Shown here in pieces: positions 1 through 50,805 of a stretch of 64,000 nucleotides of DNA (the first letter of the stretch is position 1; each line of letters begins with the position of its first letter). Both the position numbers and the translations under genes were made by a program. The stretch comes from Diprion similis (Eukaryota > Arthropoda > Insecta > Hymenoptera > Diprionidae), in NCBI RefSeq assembly GCF_021155765.1, contig NC_060107.1, positions 14,680,501 through 14,744,500 of the forward strand, in the 5' to 3' direction. The notes beneath the pieces are model-generated. The model saw only the letters and a program-made list of their open reading frames with translations, did no database searches and was not told the origin of the DNA.

Positions 1-239
1 ATATAAGAGTTACAAATAACAAGATGATAGATAAAAAGTACAAACTTTAACCAATAACACTCTTCACATTTTCATCATTTCATCATTAAAATAAGACGAA
101 TTTTTTAAATGTTTCAAAGAGCAATATTAGTCACGAATATGATGAATTTGCCGAAGAAAGAAAAATCTCTACAGTATCAGCAGTTTCAAGATGTCTATCA
201 ATACTCATCGACGAGTAATATAGCTAACTCACAGGAATT

Positions 240-306
240 ACAAGTATATATAACATATGTATATATATATATATGTGTATATATATATATATATATATAC
301 ATATGT
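240..306. repeat. TA/TATG microsatellite
   Basis: Nearly pure alternating TA with interspersed TG/CA steps, just beyond the Arglu1 stop codon and probably in its 3' UTR. Confidence 0.85.
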
Positions 307-368
307 ATATCACAATTACACAATGAAAGCATATCGCATTCACACACTTACACACTTTTAACACAGAC

Positions 369-533
369 TCACGTAACTGGTTTTAGTGAAAAGGATAACT
401 TTGGCCTCGAGTTATTCTTTCCCAGGATCTTCTTCTGCTCTTCTTTCACACGCTTTTCGTGTTCCTTCCGCATTTTTTGTCTCTCTTCTTCCATTAGCCG
501 TTGTTCCTCGACCATTGCCAGCCTTTCCTCGGC
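369..533 (-). CDS. Arglu1: Arglu1 coding exon 5 (C-terminus)
   Basis: Encodes [20 protein letters not shown] onward to the conserved basic tail [17 protein letters not shown] and the stop TGA (369-371 read on the minus strand). The acceptor is CAAAAG|GCC. Confidence 0.93.
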   Translation of the reverse strand, partial: AEERLAMVEEQRLMEEERQKMRKEHEKRVKEEQKKILGKNNSRPKLSFSLKPVT

Positions 534-3500
534 CTTTTGTGAACAATTAAGTTAATTTAAAAGTCGACATAAATGACTGCGTGACATACTGACGCAGTAC
601 ATCGGATGTAGACATCATAAATTTTAACAGAAATAGACAAATTGTGAAATAGATGTTCTAATCATCGAATCCCTCGTACAAATATTGGAATCCAAACTTT
701 CGCTTGATGCCATCTAGTGGTAGGAAATGTGATTTCGTACAGTAATCAGACACTGTATTTAATAAAAAAAAAATTGTTTTCCAACGTGTGTTTCACTCTT
801 CATCGGTCCAATATAACAAAACGAAGCTATACCCACTTGAGTGGAGTTTTCTATCTCTTCACATTTGTATAATTTGGCTAAAGCCGAGGCTAAAACGATC
901 AGCCGATAAGCCAGTGTGACGCCGTTTTGTTTTCAGCTGTTTCACATACTTGGAATCTCATCGAGATAAGTTAGTAAGAATGATTAAGCTTACCAGCTTC
1001 TTCTGGGCCTCCTCGATCTTTCTGTTGTTCTCCTCCAAGATCCTCTCTAGCTCCTCTCGTTTTTTCCGTTCTTCCTCCTACAACGACAAGTGCGCACGTT
1101 TACACAACAAAATAATACTAAGATTCATTTACTCTCGTTGCATCGTTCATGTTTTCAAATCATAATGCCGCTACATCAATCATAGCTTAAAAAATACATA
1201 CACCCTGTTAACCTTTCATTTTTTGGGGGTATAAAATGGTATTGGGAAAGTGAAACATTTTTGGTAAGGTTTTGTGTTTTTTTTTCCATCATGTTTTGTT
1301 TTGATCGGTGGTTTTATGACGCTACGTGTTTTATTCCTAAAGCTGCAGATGATTTTTTTTTGCAATTTTCAAATCAAGATGCCATCAAGAATTTTGTCAT
1401 TGACATGAAGTTAAGTTAAACTAAAGATGAGTAACAGATTAATTAAAAAAAAAAAATTAAATGCAATCAAGATTTTTCTTCATTTTTTAAAATTAAATCA
1501 ATTATTATCATGCACAAAAGACACACTAAATCATGAATTGTTCGTGTAAACATAGAATAATAACAATAATATATATATATATATATCGAATGATAATAAC
1601 TGAATAATAATAATAATTACACAAATGCAACGTAACTCGGTTGGTAACTCAGTTTCCAAAATGAAAATAATCGATCACATCGAAGACCGCTCGGCCTACT
1701 AGTTGCAGCCACCGATTGTTTGTATAATATCTGCCTACAAGAATCAGTGAAATGAGAATCTAGTGTTGTTCTATGCGCATCATACACAATCAGAGAGGGT
1801 ATAAATATTGTGGTTCCTGTACAGTAATGACAACGGTATAGATGTAGGTAAATAGGAGATGTTTGTTGAATGAAAAACGATAAATTTAATAGTAATATTG
1901 GTATATATAATAGATTATATGAATATATAAATTGGATAATACCTGAGTGAAGCTCACACCAGCACGTAGGGGATGCCTTCTTCATCAACAATCACTGGGC
2001 AGTGAGTAAAAAACCGGCATCTTCTGTTGGTAGTCAGTTAGGAAGGCGACCTATTTATCGCTAGGTCACGCTACGTTGCTATGGGATTCTAAATCCCGCC
2101 TTTAAAGCCTATCCCAACCATTCTAACAATCTGTTTCCCGAATATAACAGCATAAAAAATATGTGCTTTTCGAAAGAACTGAGACTCCTTCGTTTTTTTT
2201 TTTTTGTTTTTTTTTGTTTTCTCTAAATATTAATTTTCAAGGGTTCTTGAAACCATTTTTCGTTTTCAAGGAGAGAAATATGTTGAAAGGGCAATAGGCG
2301 AGGTCTGGCTAAAGTTGCTACGTAACTATCCGTCGGTCACACTCACCCTTAACATATTGTCGCTAGCTCCAATGTCGCCGAATGGTTTAATCAGCCATTT
2401 TACTCATATTCCAAATAACATATTTTCCTTTAAAAAATTACCTTCACCTAAAATTGATGATCTAAAGAATCGAATGTTTTGACACTGCAGATGTGTATCG
2501 GATACACGTGAGGATAAAAATAAAAAATAAAATAGTAAACTAATGAAAAATCTGTATTATTGTCCAAGAAAGAATATTATCGCTACTGCCATATATCGTT
2601 TTGTACAGATTATTTTATTTATTTAAAACCGTTGAATAACGTCTGTATGTCTACTTCTTCAAGAACAAATCACAAACTTTAAGAACATTATTACAGTCAC
2701 TGAGACCTTAGAGTCCATTAAAGGCGAAAACATTGACGTTTACTGTTCGCAGACATAAACTATGTAACGTAGTGAAGAATTTTTATTAACTTTCACCGAA
2801 CTGACAAAGTTGGAAAAATTTCAAAATATCAACGAGAATTGAATCAAGCAGTTAACATTTCGTTTAAAAAATACTGATAGTAAATTTTTTTGTTTCGTAA
2901 CAGAAATTTGTTCGGATTTTAATTACCAATCATTTGAATGATGCGAAATATCCAGGTAAATCTGAATTTTTTAAATAACGTGTTTTTGAAAAAGAAGACA
3001 AATAAAAACAGAGTCTTCACTATAGGAGAGAAAAACAAAAATAAAAATCCAAACTAACAATCGAATTACACGGGATGGAAGATTCAAGTATCGGAAGATG
3101 TATGAAAGCATATCAATCGTTTTTAGATGAAATGAAAATCGCTTGTATTGATTTCTGCGTTGATTTTGTAGAATTTTTCATACCTCGAACACAGCAAGGA
3201 TCCCGAAACAATGACACGTAGTTTATGTATAAATATATGTATATATATACACGATACAGGTAGGAATACACTGTTTATAAATGATTGACACATGCCATAT
3301 TACGTATGTAACTGTGTTTTACATATTTATTTAATCAAATCCTCTCTAACAACGCTACCTCGGTGGTTGTTGGAGAGTTGAAGCAGCGTGGTTTTTCTCT
3401 CTAGTACATTCAAGCCAGATTTCAAACCACGCCGCTTCACAAGCCCAAACGCTGTGACGTTACATTCTAAACCTCGTAACTGATCTAACATATCCCAGAA

Positions 3501-6500
3501 CGATCAATGCAATCCATTCAATTTTCCACCTCTCAGTAGAAATAAATTCGTAACATTTTGTCGATAAATTATCGACTGTCCGTAAGATGATGATCATTGA
3601 TCATTTTTGTAAGACAGTTTTGTTGAAAACATTTAGTTTCTACGGAACTTGATGTAAATAATTTAGTTTAATTACTATTAGCTGCAAATTTGAGATTGAG
3701 AAAAGCACTATTCTCGGAAATGAAATTTACATAGCAAGATTCGATTTCGTGAGATATAACTGGTTCAAAAATCAAATGGACCCAAAGTCATTCGCACATG
3801 GAATAAGATTGGAGAAATAAATGAATGAACAAGAAAGGATGAGAGGTGACAGCGTTTGGGCTAATACCGGCCGATGTTTCTCTGGATTGGTCTTACCTCT
3901 CTCCGTTTCTCCTCCTCTCTAAGTTTGGCTTGGCGCCACTCCATCTCCTCCATCATTTGGCGCTCCATAGCCCGTTTGGCCTCCTCGACACGTCGTTGGA
4001 CCTCGGCTTCAATTTCCTCCTTTCGCTTTTCCAGCTCTTCCTCAACTCGCTTTTGAACAAGTTCTTCGATCCGTTTTGCTGCCTCTTCCTCCACCATTTT
4101 TTGCTCCACTTCTCGCTGCCGCCTATGGGCATATAGGCACAACCTCGTTTGTTCAACTTGCAGCCACGTTAAATCCACAATATTACCAACCATAGCAAAT
4201 TTTTAATATAAAATTTTACAGCTTTCAACAAAATCACATCATTCAAAGATCTTTTCATCATACAGGCTTTTGAGGCTAGTCAGAAATAATCACGTTTTCT
4301 AAGTACAGTTACTTTTAATGATCTGTTACAAAAAAAAAAAAAGAAAAAAAATTCCTCCAATCAATAAATTGTACAGCCCTGGTAAAAATATAAGATACAA
4401 AGAGTGAATGATAATTTCTCAATACAGACAAATAGTAATTTTGCGTTAATAAGATGAATTAAGCAACGCATCATATTTTTTCTTTCATTCATACGTGTAT
4501 AATAGTTGTGTTTTTGAACTTTATGTCAATTACTGTATTGAAAGTGCTACTACTATATATAGCAATGTGGAAGACGAAAGTTATAGACGATAATATTCCA
4601 AAATAATTTCTATATGATGATAATACATGCAAAATAACTAAAATTTGATAGAGAGAAAAAGGATAAAATTTGTGAGCCACTCAACCACCACCACAGTGAC
4701 ATTTGGATATATAATCTTACCCAACTGCATTCGTGACGAGGATTTTGTTCATTAACTTTTTATCCGATTCTCTCTTTTTCCTGAGAAACACACAATGACA
4801 AAAAAAACATATTTACACTGCATCACATTCGTTCATTCAATTGATAAAATAACAAAAATCTATTTCGAATTTAAATAATATAAAAAAATTATTTTCTGTT
4901 TAACCAAAGACATTCACATGTGAACAAGGAATATCCTTTTATAACCAGGGATATTTTGCTGCAGTCAATTCAACAGACAGTGCTTGAAGTAAAAATCAGT
5001 TAAAGATATGCACATTGCAGGCTTGACAGCGCTCAAACCAGGTAAGTTCAGGTTAAATAAGGGACATTTTGTGTGAAAATATGAAGGTATTAGGCTTCTA
5101 GAATTTCAGCACAATTATGAACAAAAAACAATGAAGATTAAGGACAAAAGGTATCGGGTACAGTTACATTCTTTACGTGCAATTCTGAATTTAAACATAT
5201 GTCTATAGTTTTGCATAAAACCAAAAGGTTTTGTTGTGTTTTGATTAAGAATTGCATGTAAAGTGCAGCTGTTATTTCCTTTTTTGCGTTTCAGATTCGT
5301 GGACTCAGATATTAGGATGTAACCAACCATGAAAATTCAAAGAACGAAAATTAATAGAACACGACACACTGCCAAAAATAAGTGATCTTTAAAGGAAAAT
5401 TGTGTGCTTCAGGATATATTCAAAGGAAGCCTTTAGTTTTAGGTAGTTTACAGGAAGAAGAAAAAAGTAGAAAACCACTGTGAAGCCTGATGTTGGTGTC
5501 AAAAGAAATGTCGACTGAATAAATTATTCCAGAAATGCGACGTCTATGCTAATAATGTACATGGAGAAACCAAAGCAGAGCAGAAACCCATTCGCACATA
5601 GAGAAAGGGGTTGTAGCGTGACACCAGGATATGTGCTGTCCTCAAACTGCCTTCAAGAGTGCGACGCACTCATTCCTACCTGCCTGCAACACTGACAAAT
5701 GCCATGCCGACAGGCACAATCCTGTTGCGTCATAGACAAGGAGAAACACAATATGGCAAGAATCTTGCTTAAGGAGACATCCTTAGTAATATGTGCGTGG
5801 TGCCTGCCCTCTGACGATGTTTTTTACGAACGCACAGTGTTTTGTTTTGGTTTCTCCGTGTAGTCAGTTAAGACGATTCAACCTATTTTTCAGTGCAGCA
5901 ACGTTAGGGTTTATTATAAAATTGTTGTTCATTTTTTATGCAAAATGTAAAATGGAAATAATGAAAAGTAGGAAACGCCAGGGGCAGATGTTCGTACGAT
6001 TAGGGAACATGATAAATTTGGAAGAAATCAAGCATCTACAATTTTCACCTTTGTCTTTCCATTTCAGCGAGACGTTCAACCTCGTCCATTTTGCGATCCC
6101 TGTCTCTGTAGGAACGCTTTTTATGACTGACTATGTGAACATCGTCCGACACATCGGAACCACTGCTTGTTGAGGCAGAATGTGACCGCTTTCTGAAACA
6201 ATGTCAAAAAAAATTAGACGAATACAAATACAAGAGAAACAATTGAAATATTGCTATTGATGCTTGCGCTGATCTAATAAATTTTACTCAAAGGTATTTA
6301 AAACGATACGATTATAGCAATTATGAATCTTTAAGAATACTACACTGATCTCTATACTATGGTACTTAAAAACTTGGGTAATATTTGAAGTCGATTGCAA
6401 GCTTGATAAGTTTGTAAGAGCCTTTATTAATTGTCATATAGTTGCCTGAAATTGTTGCTAAACGATTGAACGAGAGAGGCGTAATAGTTTCATAAATTCT

Positions 6501-6828
6501 CTTGTTCCTTCTCTAATGTTTGGTGTTTCAGGCCAAACTCAGGCCTTGTAAAAAGTGCATAAACTGACCACGCATCACTGCGCCAACCATACAAAAGGGA
6601 ATGACAAAATGGCGACCATCCGGTACGTGCATAATGCGAAATGCATATAATATCGTTCGACAAAATTAGGCGTGTATACCTGGACTTGGAGCTTCGTTCT
6701 TTTGGCTTTTCGGCGTACTTGCTACTCGAACTGTGCTTCTCACGAGACTTCGAACGTTTGCGAGAATGTTTACTTTTGTGTCGTCTCCTACTGCTGGGGG
6801 ATTTGCTTCGCGATCTCGATCTCCCCAT
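369..6828 (-). CDS. Arglu1: Arginine and glutamate-rich protein 1, five coding exons
   Basis: The coding exons on the minus strand are 6828-6680, 6192-6049, 4122-3897, 1077-994 and 533-369. They sum to 768 nt, which is 255 codons plus TGA. All introns have GT-AG ends and the phases agree. The protein starts MGRSRSRSK and has an RS/K-rich first 50 residues, a linker with an acidic SDVSDD stretch, a long Glu/Arg coiled coil (about residues 95-235), and a C-terminus ending [21 protein letters not shown]. This matches the ARGLU1 family, whose conserved tail reads [18 protein letters not shown]. In that family the RS part binds splicing factors and the RE part binds transcription coactivators in the nucleus. 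The ATG at 6828 was chosen because the MGRSRSRS start is conserved. The length is close to the vertebrate protein (about 273 aa). The 3' UTR appears to run off the left edge. Confidence 0.94.
994..1077 (-). CDS. Arglu1: Arglu1 coding exon 4
   Basis: The 84 nt in-phase exon encodes [20 protein letters not shown] followed by IEEAQKKL. This matches the vertebrate segment [22 protein letters not shown]. It lies between TTGTAG and GTAAGC. Confidence 0.95.
1943..1994 (-). other. Candidate poison exon in Arglu1 intron 3
   Basis: The minus strand reads TTTTTTACTCACTGCCCAG, then 52 nt, then the donor CTCAG|GTATTA. Spliced after exon 3 (phase 0), the first codon would be TGA, so inclusion would truncate the protein and expose the mRNA to decay. 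It lies in a less AT-rich patch (about 1940-2110) of an otherwise very AT-rich intron. Prediction only. Confidence 0.3.
3379..3439 (-). other. Perfect RNA hairpin in Arglu1 intron 3
   Basis: The arms 3380-3394 and 3424-3438 (GAAGCAGCGTGGTTT and AAACCACGCCGCTTC on the plus strand) form a 15 bp stem with a 29 nt loop. The outer bases 3379 and 3439 add one more A-U pair. On the plus strand one position is an A/C mismatch. On the transcribed minus strand the same position is a G-U wobble, so the stem is fully paired only in the sense pre-mRNA. Confidence 0.6.
3897..4122 (-). CDS. Arglu1: Arglu1 coding exon 3 (core coiled coil)
   Basis: The 226 nt exon encodes the most conserved part of the family: [20 protein letters not shown] followed by [20 protein letters not shown]. 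The acceptor is CCATAG|GCGG and the donor GAG|GTAAGA; it ends in phase 0. Confidence 0.95.
4721..4780 (-). other. Candidate 60 nt in-frame cassette exon in Arglu1 intron 2
   Basis: On the minus strand a strong pyrimidine-rich acceptor ending TGTGTTTCTCAG precedes 60 nt, followed by the donor TTGG|GTAAGA. The length is a multiple of three and the segment has no stop in the phase set by exon 2. It would add [20 protein letters not shown] between exons 2 and 3. The family consensus joins exons 2 and 3 directly, so this would be optional. It is a prediction from splice-site quality only. Confidence 0.35.
5080..5345. repeat. Degenerate inverted-repeat element, relative of 7995-8348
   Basis: The right arm (about 5230-5345) shares TTTTTTGCGTTT, then a CGTGGACT-like block and a GATATT-like block, in the same order and spacing as the right arm of the element at 7995-8348. 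An AATTCT/AATTGC block recurs in inverted form on the left (about 5175-5190). It is strongly diverged and the ends are uncertain. Confidence 0.4.
5560..5860. mobile_element. TA-flanked MITE, about 300 bp
   Basis: The termini CATGGAGAAACCAAAGCA (left) and TGTTTTGGTTTCTCCGTG (right) are imperfect inverted repeats. Each is flanked directly by TA (5558-5559 and 5861-5862), as expected for a Tc1/mariner-type target duplication. It carries no transposase, so it would be non-autonomous. It lies in Arglu1 intron 2. Confidence 0.6.
6049..6192 (-). CDS. Arglu1: Arglu1 coding exon 2
   Basis: The acceptor is TTTCAG|AAAG. The exon encodes [17 protein letters not shown], then [19 protein letters not shown], then AEMERQ, and ends in a split Arg codon before the donor AAG|GTGAAA. 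Confidence 0.9.
6680..6828 (-). CDS. Arglu1: Arglu1 coding exon 1 (RS-rich N-terminus)
   Basis: Encodes MGRSRSRSK and then a Lys/Arg/Ser-rich stretch ending KERSSKS plus a split Arg codon. The donor is CAG|GTATAC at 6679-6678 (minus), phase 2. Confidence 0.9.
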
Positions 6829-7260
6829 GCTTCCACGGTTCACTCAATACTCCGATAACTATATCGTGAGTGACGATGTCGTCCTCTTCACTGTCGAATA
6901 TCCCTCGCTAAAAAAACACCTGTCACAATGCGCACTCTATTCCCGCACTTATAACTCACAACAAGCGAAATGAAGAACTGTACCGAAAACACGCGGTAAA
7001 CTCCTAACGTCGCACGTCGCAGGCTTAATTTTGCTCTACTAGCTTCGTGTATATGCGTGTATACTGCCTTAAAGCTCAAAGCTCCAGGAGTTCCTTCACT
7101 TCCTTCTCGCGGCTCTTCACTGCCATCACTGGACGGAATATGAAGCGCTATGAAGTAGCAAGGGGGGGGGGGAGAAGCAGCCATATTGATGGAGCCAAAT
7201 TGAAACGTTTGACCGAGTATGATGGAAGAATATTCCTCGCTGTATGTGAAGAAATATAGG
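6829..7260 (-). promoter_or_regulatory. Arglu1 5' UTR and promoter region
   Basis: This stretch upstream of the Arglu1 ATG is richer in CpG than the introns, without TATA, and includes a run of about ten G at 7162-7171. No start site could be fixed from sequence. Open frames here are short and conflicting. Confidence 0.4.
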
Positions 7261-8539
7261 AAAAATTCAGGAAAATTTGATGTATACTCTGAATATCATC
7301 TTTATCATACTATTATGGTTATTTATATGTAACTTGAGTACTTTTCTACGTGTGATTTTACCGAAAGTTTTGAAATTTTCAGAAATTGAAGTTGAAATCT
7401 CAGGCAAATCAATCGAACAAAAAAAAAGGATGGACCAGTAAAATGCTCCGAGAGATTTGACGGATAAAATTCTGCAAAATATGTAAAAAAAAAAAGGGTA
7501 TATAGTTGCCATTCCCCTGAAATTTTTGCTCTCGCTGTGTTGTTGCCGGATCATGCGAAAACTTTATAATGTATAAGATAATCAGATTACACGTATGACC
7601 CCAGATCATCAAGGGATATAAAGATTATTTAGACTCTGTTGAAATATGTAGAATCGTGTTAAAAAAATAGTTATGAATATTACTCCGTTACGGCTAATTA
7701 AATTGAATATATATACTTTGATAAAGAGCTGACGGACGCTCTTTGCACCAGCGCCAAAAATTGTATTATACAGACTTTCAGCAACTTATCTATGACTTCA
7801 CTGAGAATGCAAATTTTCGACGATTGCTCAGTATTTTCTCAGTAATTCTAATACTTGATAATATAATCCTACGTAAAAATATCTTGATTTCTTTGCAGGG
7901 AACAATTTCCACGGGATTTATGGAAAAGTCTTTATATTGTTTCCAAATTTTGAATAGTGTTCGGAAATCTATTATACATACTAACTTACAGGGCTGCTCT
8001 AGTCAATTTTGACGTTGTCGTATACATCTTTAAATAAGACCACGTATATCAAACGCGAAAAAAGGCTCACCAGCCCCATTCTATATACAATACTGAAAAC
8101 AAAACACTCCAACACATTTTCTTCACACGCAGAAATAAAGAAATAATATGGCTTGTATTCCACGAAAACACAATAGTAAATTCGTAGAATTCAAGACAAT
8201 CCTTTATTTCTGCGTACAACAAAAATGAATTCAAGTTTTTTTGTTCAGAATTGCGTATAGAATAAGGTTGTCGGGTCCTTTTTTGCGTTTGACGTACGTG
8301 GACTTCGATATTCGGAGGTATACACGACAACGTCGAATTCTACTAGACACCCCCTTAAAAAATATAACACGAGTTCTTTCCAGAACTACCCTGTAATCCT
8401 GTAAATCTCTTGAATATTATTAGAATAATTCAAACTCAACGTTCAAAACTCTTCCGAAATAAATGATGCAGAATTTTTCTAACTGATGTTGAAAATTATT
8501 AGAAAATTCTGAGCATTTCTTCCACCAGGCGTAGACTAG
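7261..8539. other. Intergenic spacer between Arglu1 and GckIII
   Basis: AT-rich DNA between two divergently transcribed genes. It contains the inverted-repeat element at 7995-8348. No gene was recognised. Confidence 0.6.
7995..8348. mobile_element. Inverted-repeat MITE with about 110 bp arms
   Basis: The left arm begins near GCTCTAGTCAATTTTGACGT and the right arm read on the minus strand begins TGTCTAGTAGAATTCGACGT. Homology continues inward through TTGTCGT, CACGTA, TCAAACGC, AAAAAAGG and ATTCTATA blocks for about 110 bp. I estimate identity at roughly three quarters by eye. There is no coding capacity. CTAGTCAATTTTGACGT also occurs alone at about 13903-13919, probably a solo end. Confidence 0.6.
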
Positions 8540-9673
8540 ATGTGCTCTGCTGGGCGGGCAATGGAATTAACCTGCGAAGCTTTCTTGCCGACATGTCCCC
8601 CCCCCTCGCCAGCGTTGTTCAGGGGGGAGGGGGAGAACAGTTTAATTTTGCGAAAAGAAAACAATAATAACTATGACTCATTGATCCAGGCAGAAGGGAT
8701 AGTTGGGCGTAAGAGAGAGAGAGAGAGTGAGAAAAGTTTAACACGGAAACCGACTGCAGCGCTGAACGAACGATCTGCGTAGTTGCGAGCGTTGCGAGTT
8801 GTTTACCCGGTTTTATCCTCGGTGTGAGTTTCGTTGGCTGTAAGCTACCGCCGCCGATGCCACGATGGGGACGTTGATAAGTTGCGGTAGAAAATGGCGG
8901 CCGCGGGCAAGAAGTGAGAAAAGCAGCTGTGACGACGACGCGCGCAGGTCGTTTCGTGACACCGAGAAACCGAGATGGCGCTCCTCTGTTTGCGGATATC
9001 TGCTGCTGCTGCTGCTGCTGCTGCGGATATAAATATATGAATAAAAAAAAAGTGGCGATAAGGACGGGTCTGAAGGAGCAGTGATTAGAGGTGATCTTTA
9101 AGAATAGTGTGCCGACTAATTGGTTAAAGTAAAACGGCGAGGACGTGAGTGATGGGCAGGTAGTGAGGAGGCATTTGTTGTCGGTGTTGTTTTCTTTTCT
9201 TTTTCTTTTGTTTTGTTTTTATTTTTGTTTTTATTTTTATTTCTTTTACTTTTGTTTTTCTACCTCTTTCTGTTTCTTTATTGCCTTCGTCGATTTTACA
9301 CCGGCTGAGGCTGGTCCGTCCCACCTGAGGAATGTTGGCTAGTTTTGATCGAGGATTTGGTGCCGCCCGATTTAACGATTGGTCAGAATGTTAATAACGT
9401 GAAACAGCGTCCGTCGTTTTGGGACGATAACCGCGCGTTCGCTGGGAGACGTATGTGTGACGGACAAGGTCGTAAAAGCATATCGCTGGTGGTGCAGCCG
9501 AGTCGTCGATCAGGCGGTTGCTGCGGCTTCAGATGCCCGATTTTCGTTCGTGATCAAGTGACATCAGCTGCTGGAGTTGACGAAGTCCCGGATACAACAG
9601 GCGCTGGGCTCCGGAAGGCGGGGGTCGAGGAGGCGCCGGGAGGAATTGGGAATCCGGTAGCGTAGCCAAGAAG
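8540..9673 (+). promoter_or_regulatory. GckIII proximal promoter and long 5' UTR
   Basis: A GC- and CpG-richer block leading to the ATG at 9674. It contains a GA-rich tract (8713-8730), a (CTG)n run at 9001-9023 flanked on both sides by GCGGATAT, and a T-rich tract at 9190-9260. Several short open frames look like chance or upstream ORFs. The exact start site is not determinable. Confidence 0.45.
9001..9023. repeat. (CTG)n trinucleotide repeat
   Basis: About seven CTG units in the presumed GckIII 5' UTR, framed by GCGGATAT on both sides. Confidence 0.8.

Positions 9674-50805
<41,132 letters not shown>

Larger units (their letters stand above)
534..3896 (-). other. Arglu1 introns 4 and 3 (around exon 4)
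   Basis: 534-993 and 1078-3896 are AT-rich introns. Apart from the candidate exon and hairpin listed separately they hold TA microsatellite (1571-1586) and homopolymer runs. I see no other coding signal; the open frames here are short and overlap on both strands. Confidence 0.6.
4123..6048 (-). other. Arglu1 intron 2
   Basis: A 1.9 kb intron containing the candidate 60 nt cassette exon, a degenerate inverted-repeat element (about 5080-5345) and a TA-flanked MITE (5560-5860). No other coding potential was recognised. Confidence 0.6.

Noticed and set aside
9345-9665. 106-codon frame in the GckIII leader
   Set aside because: It lies in GC-rich 5' UTR, is matched by an open frame on the other strand, and stops just before the MAFNE start. 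Best seen as untranslated leader.
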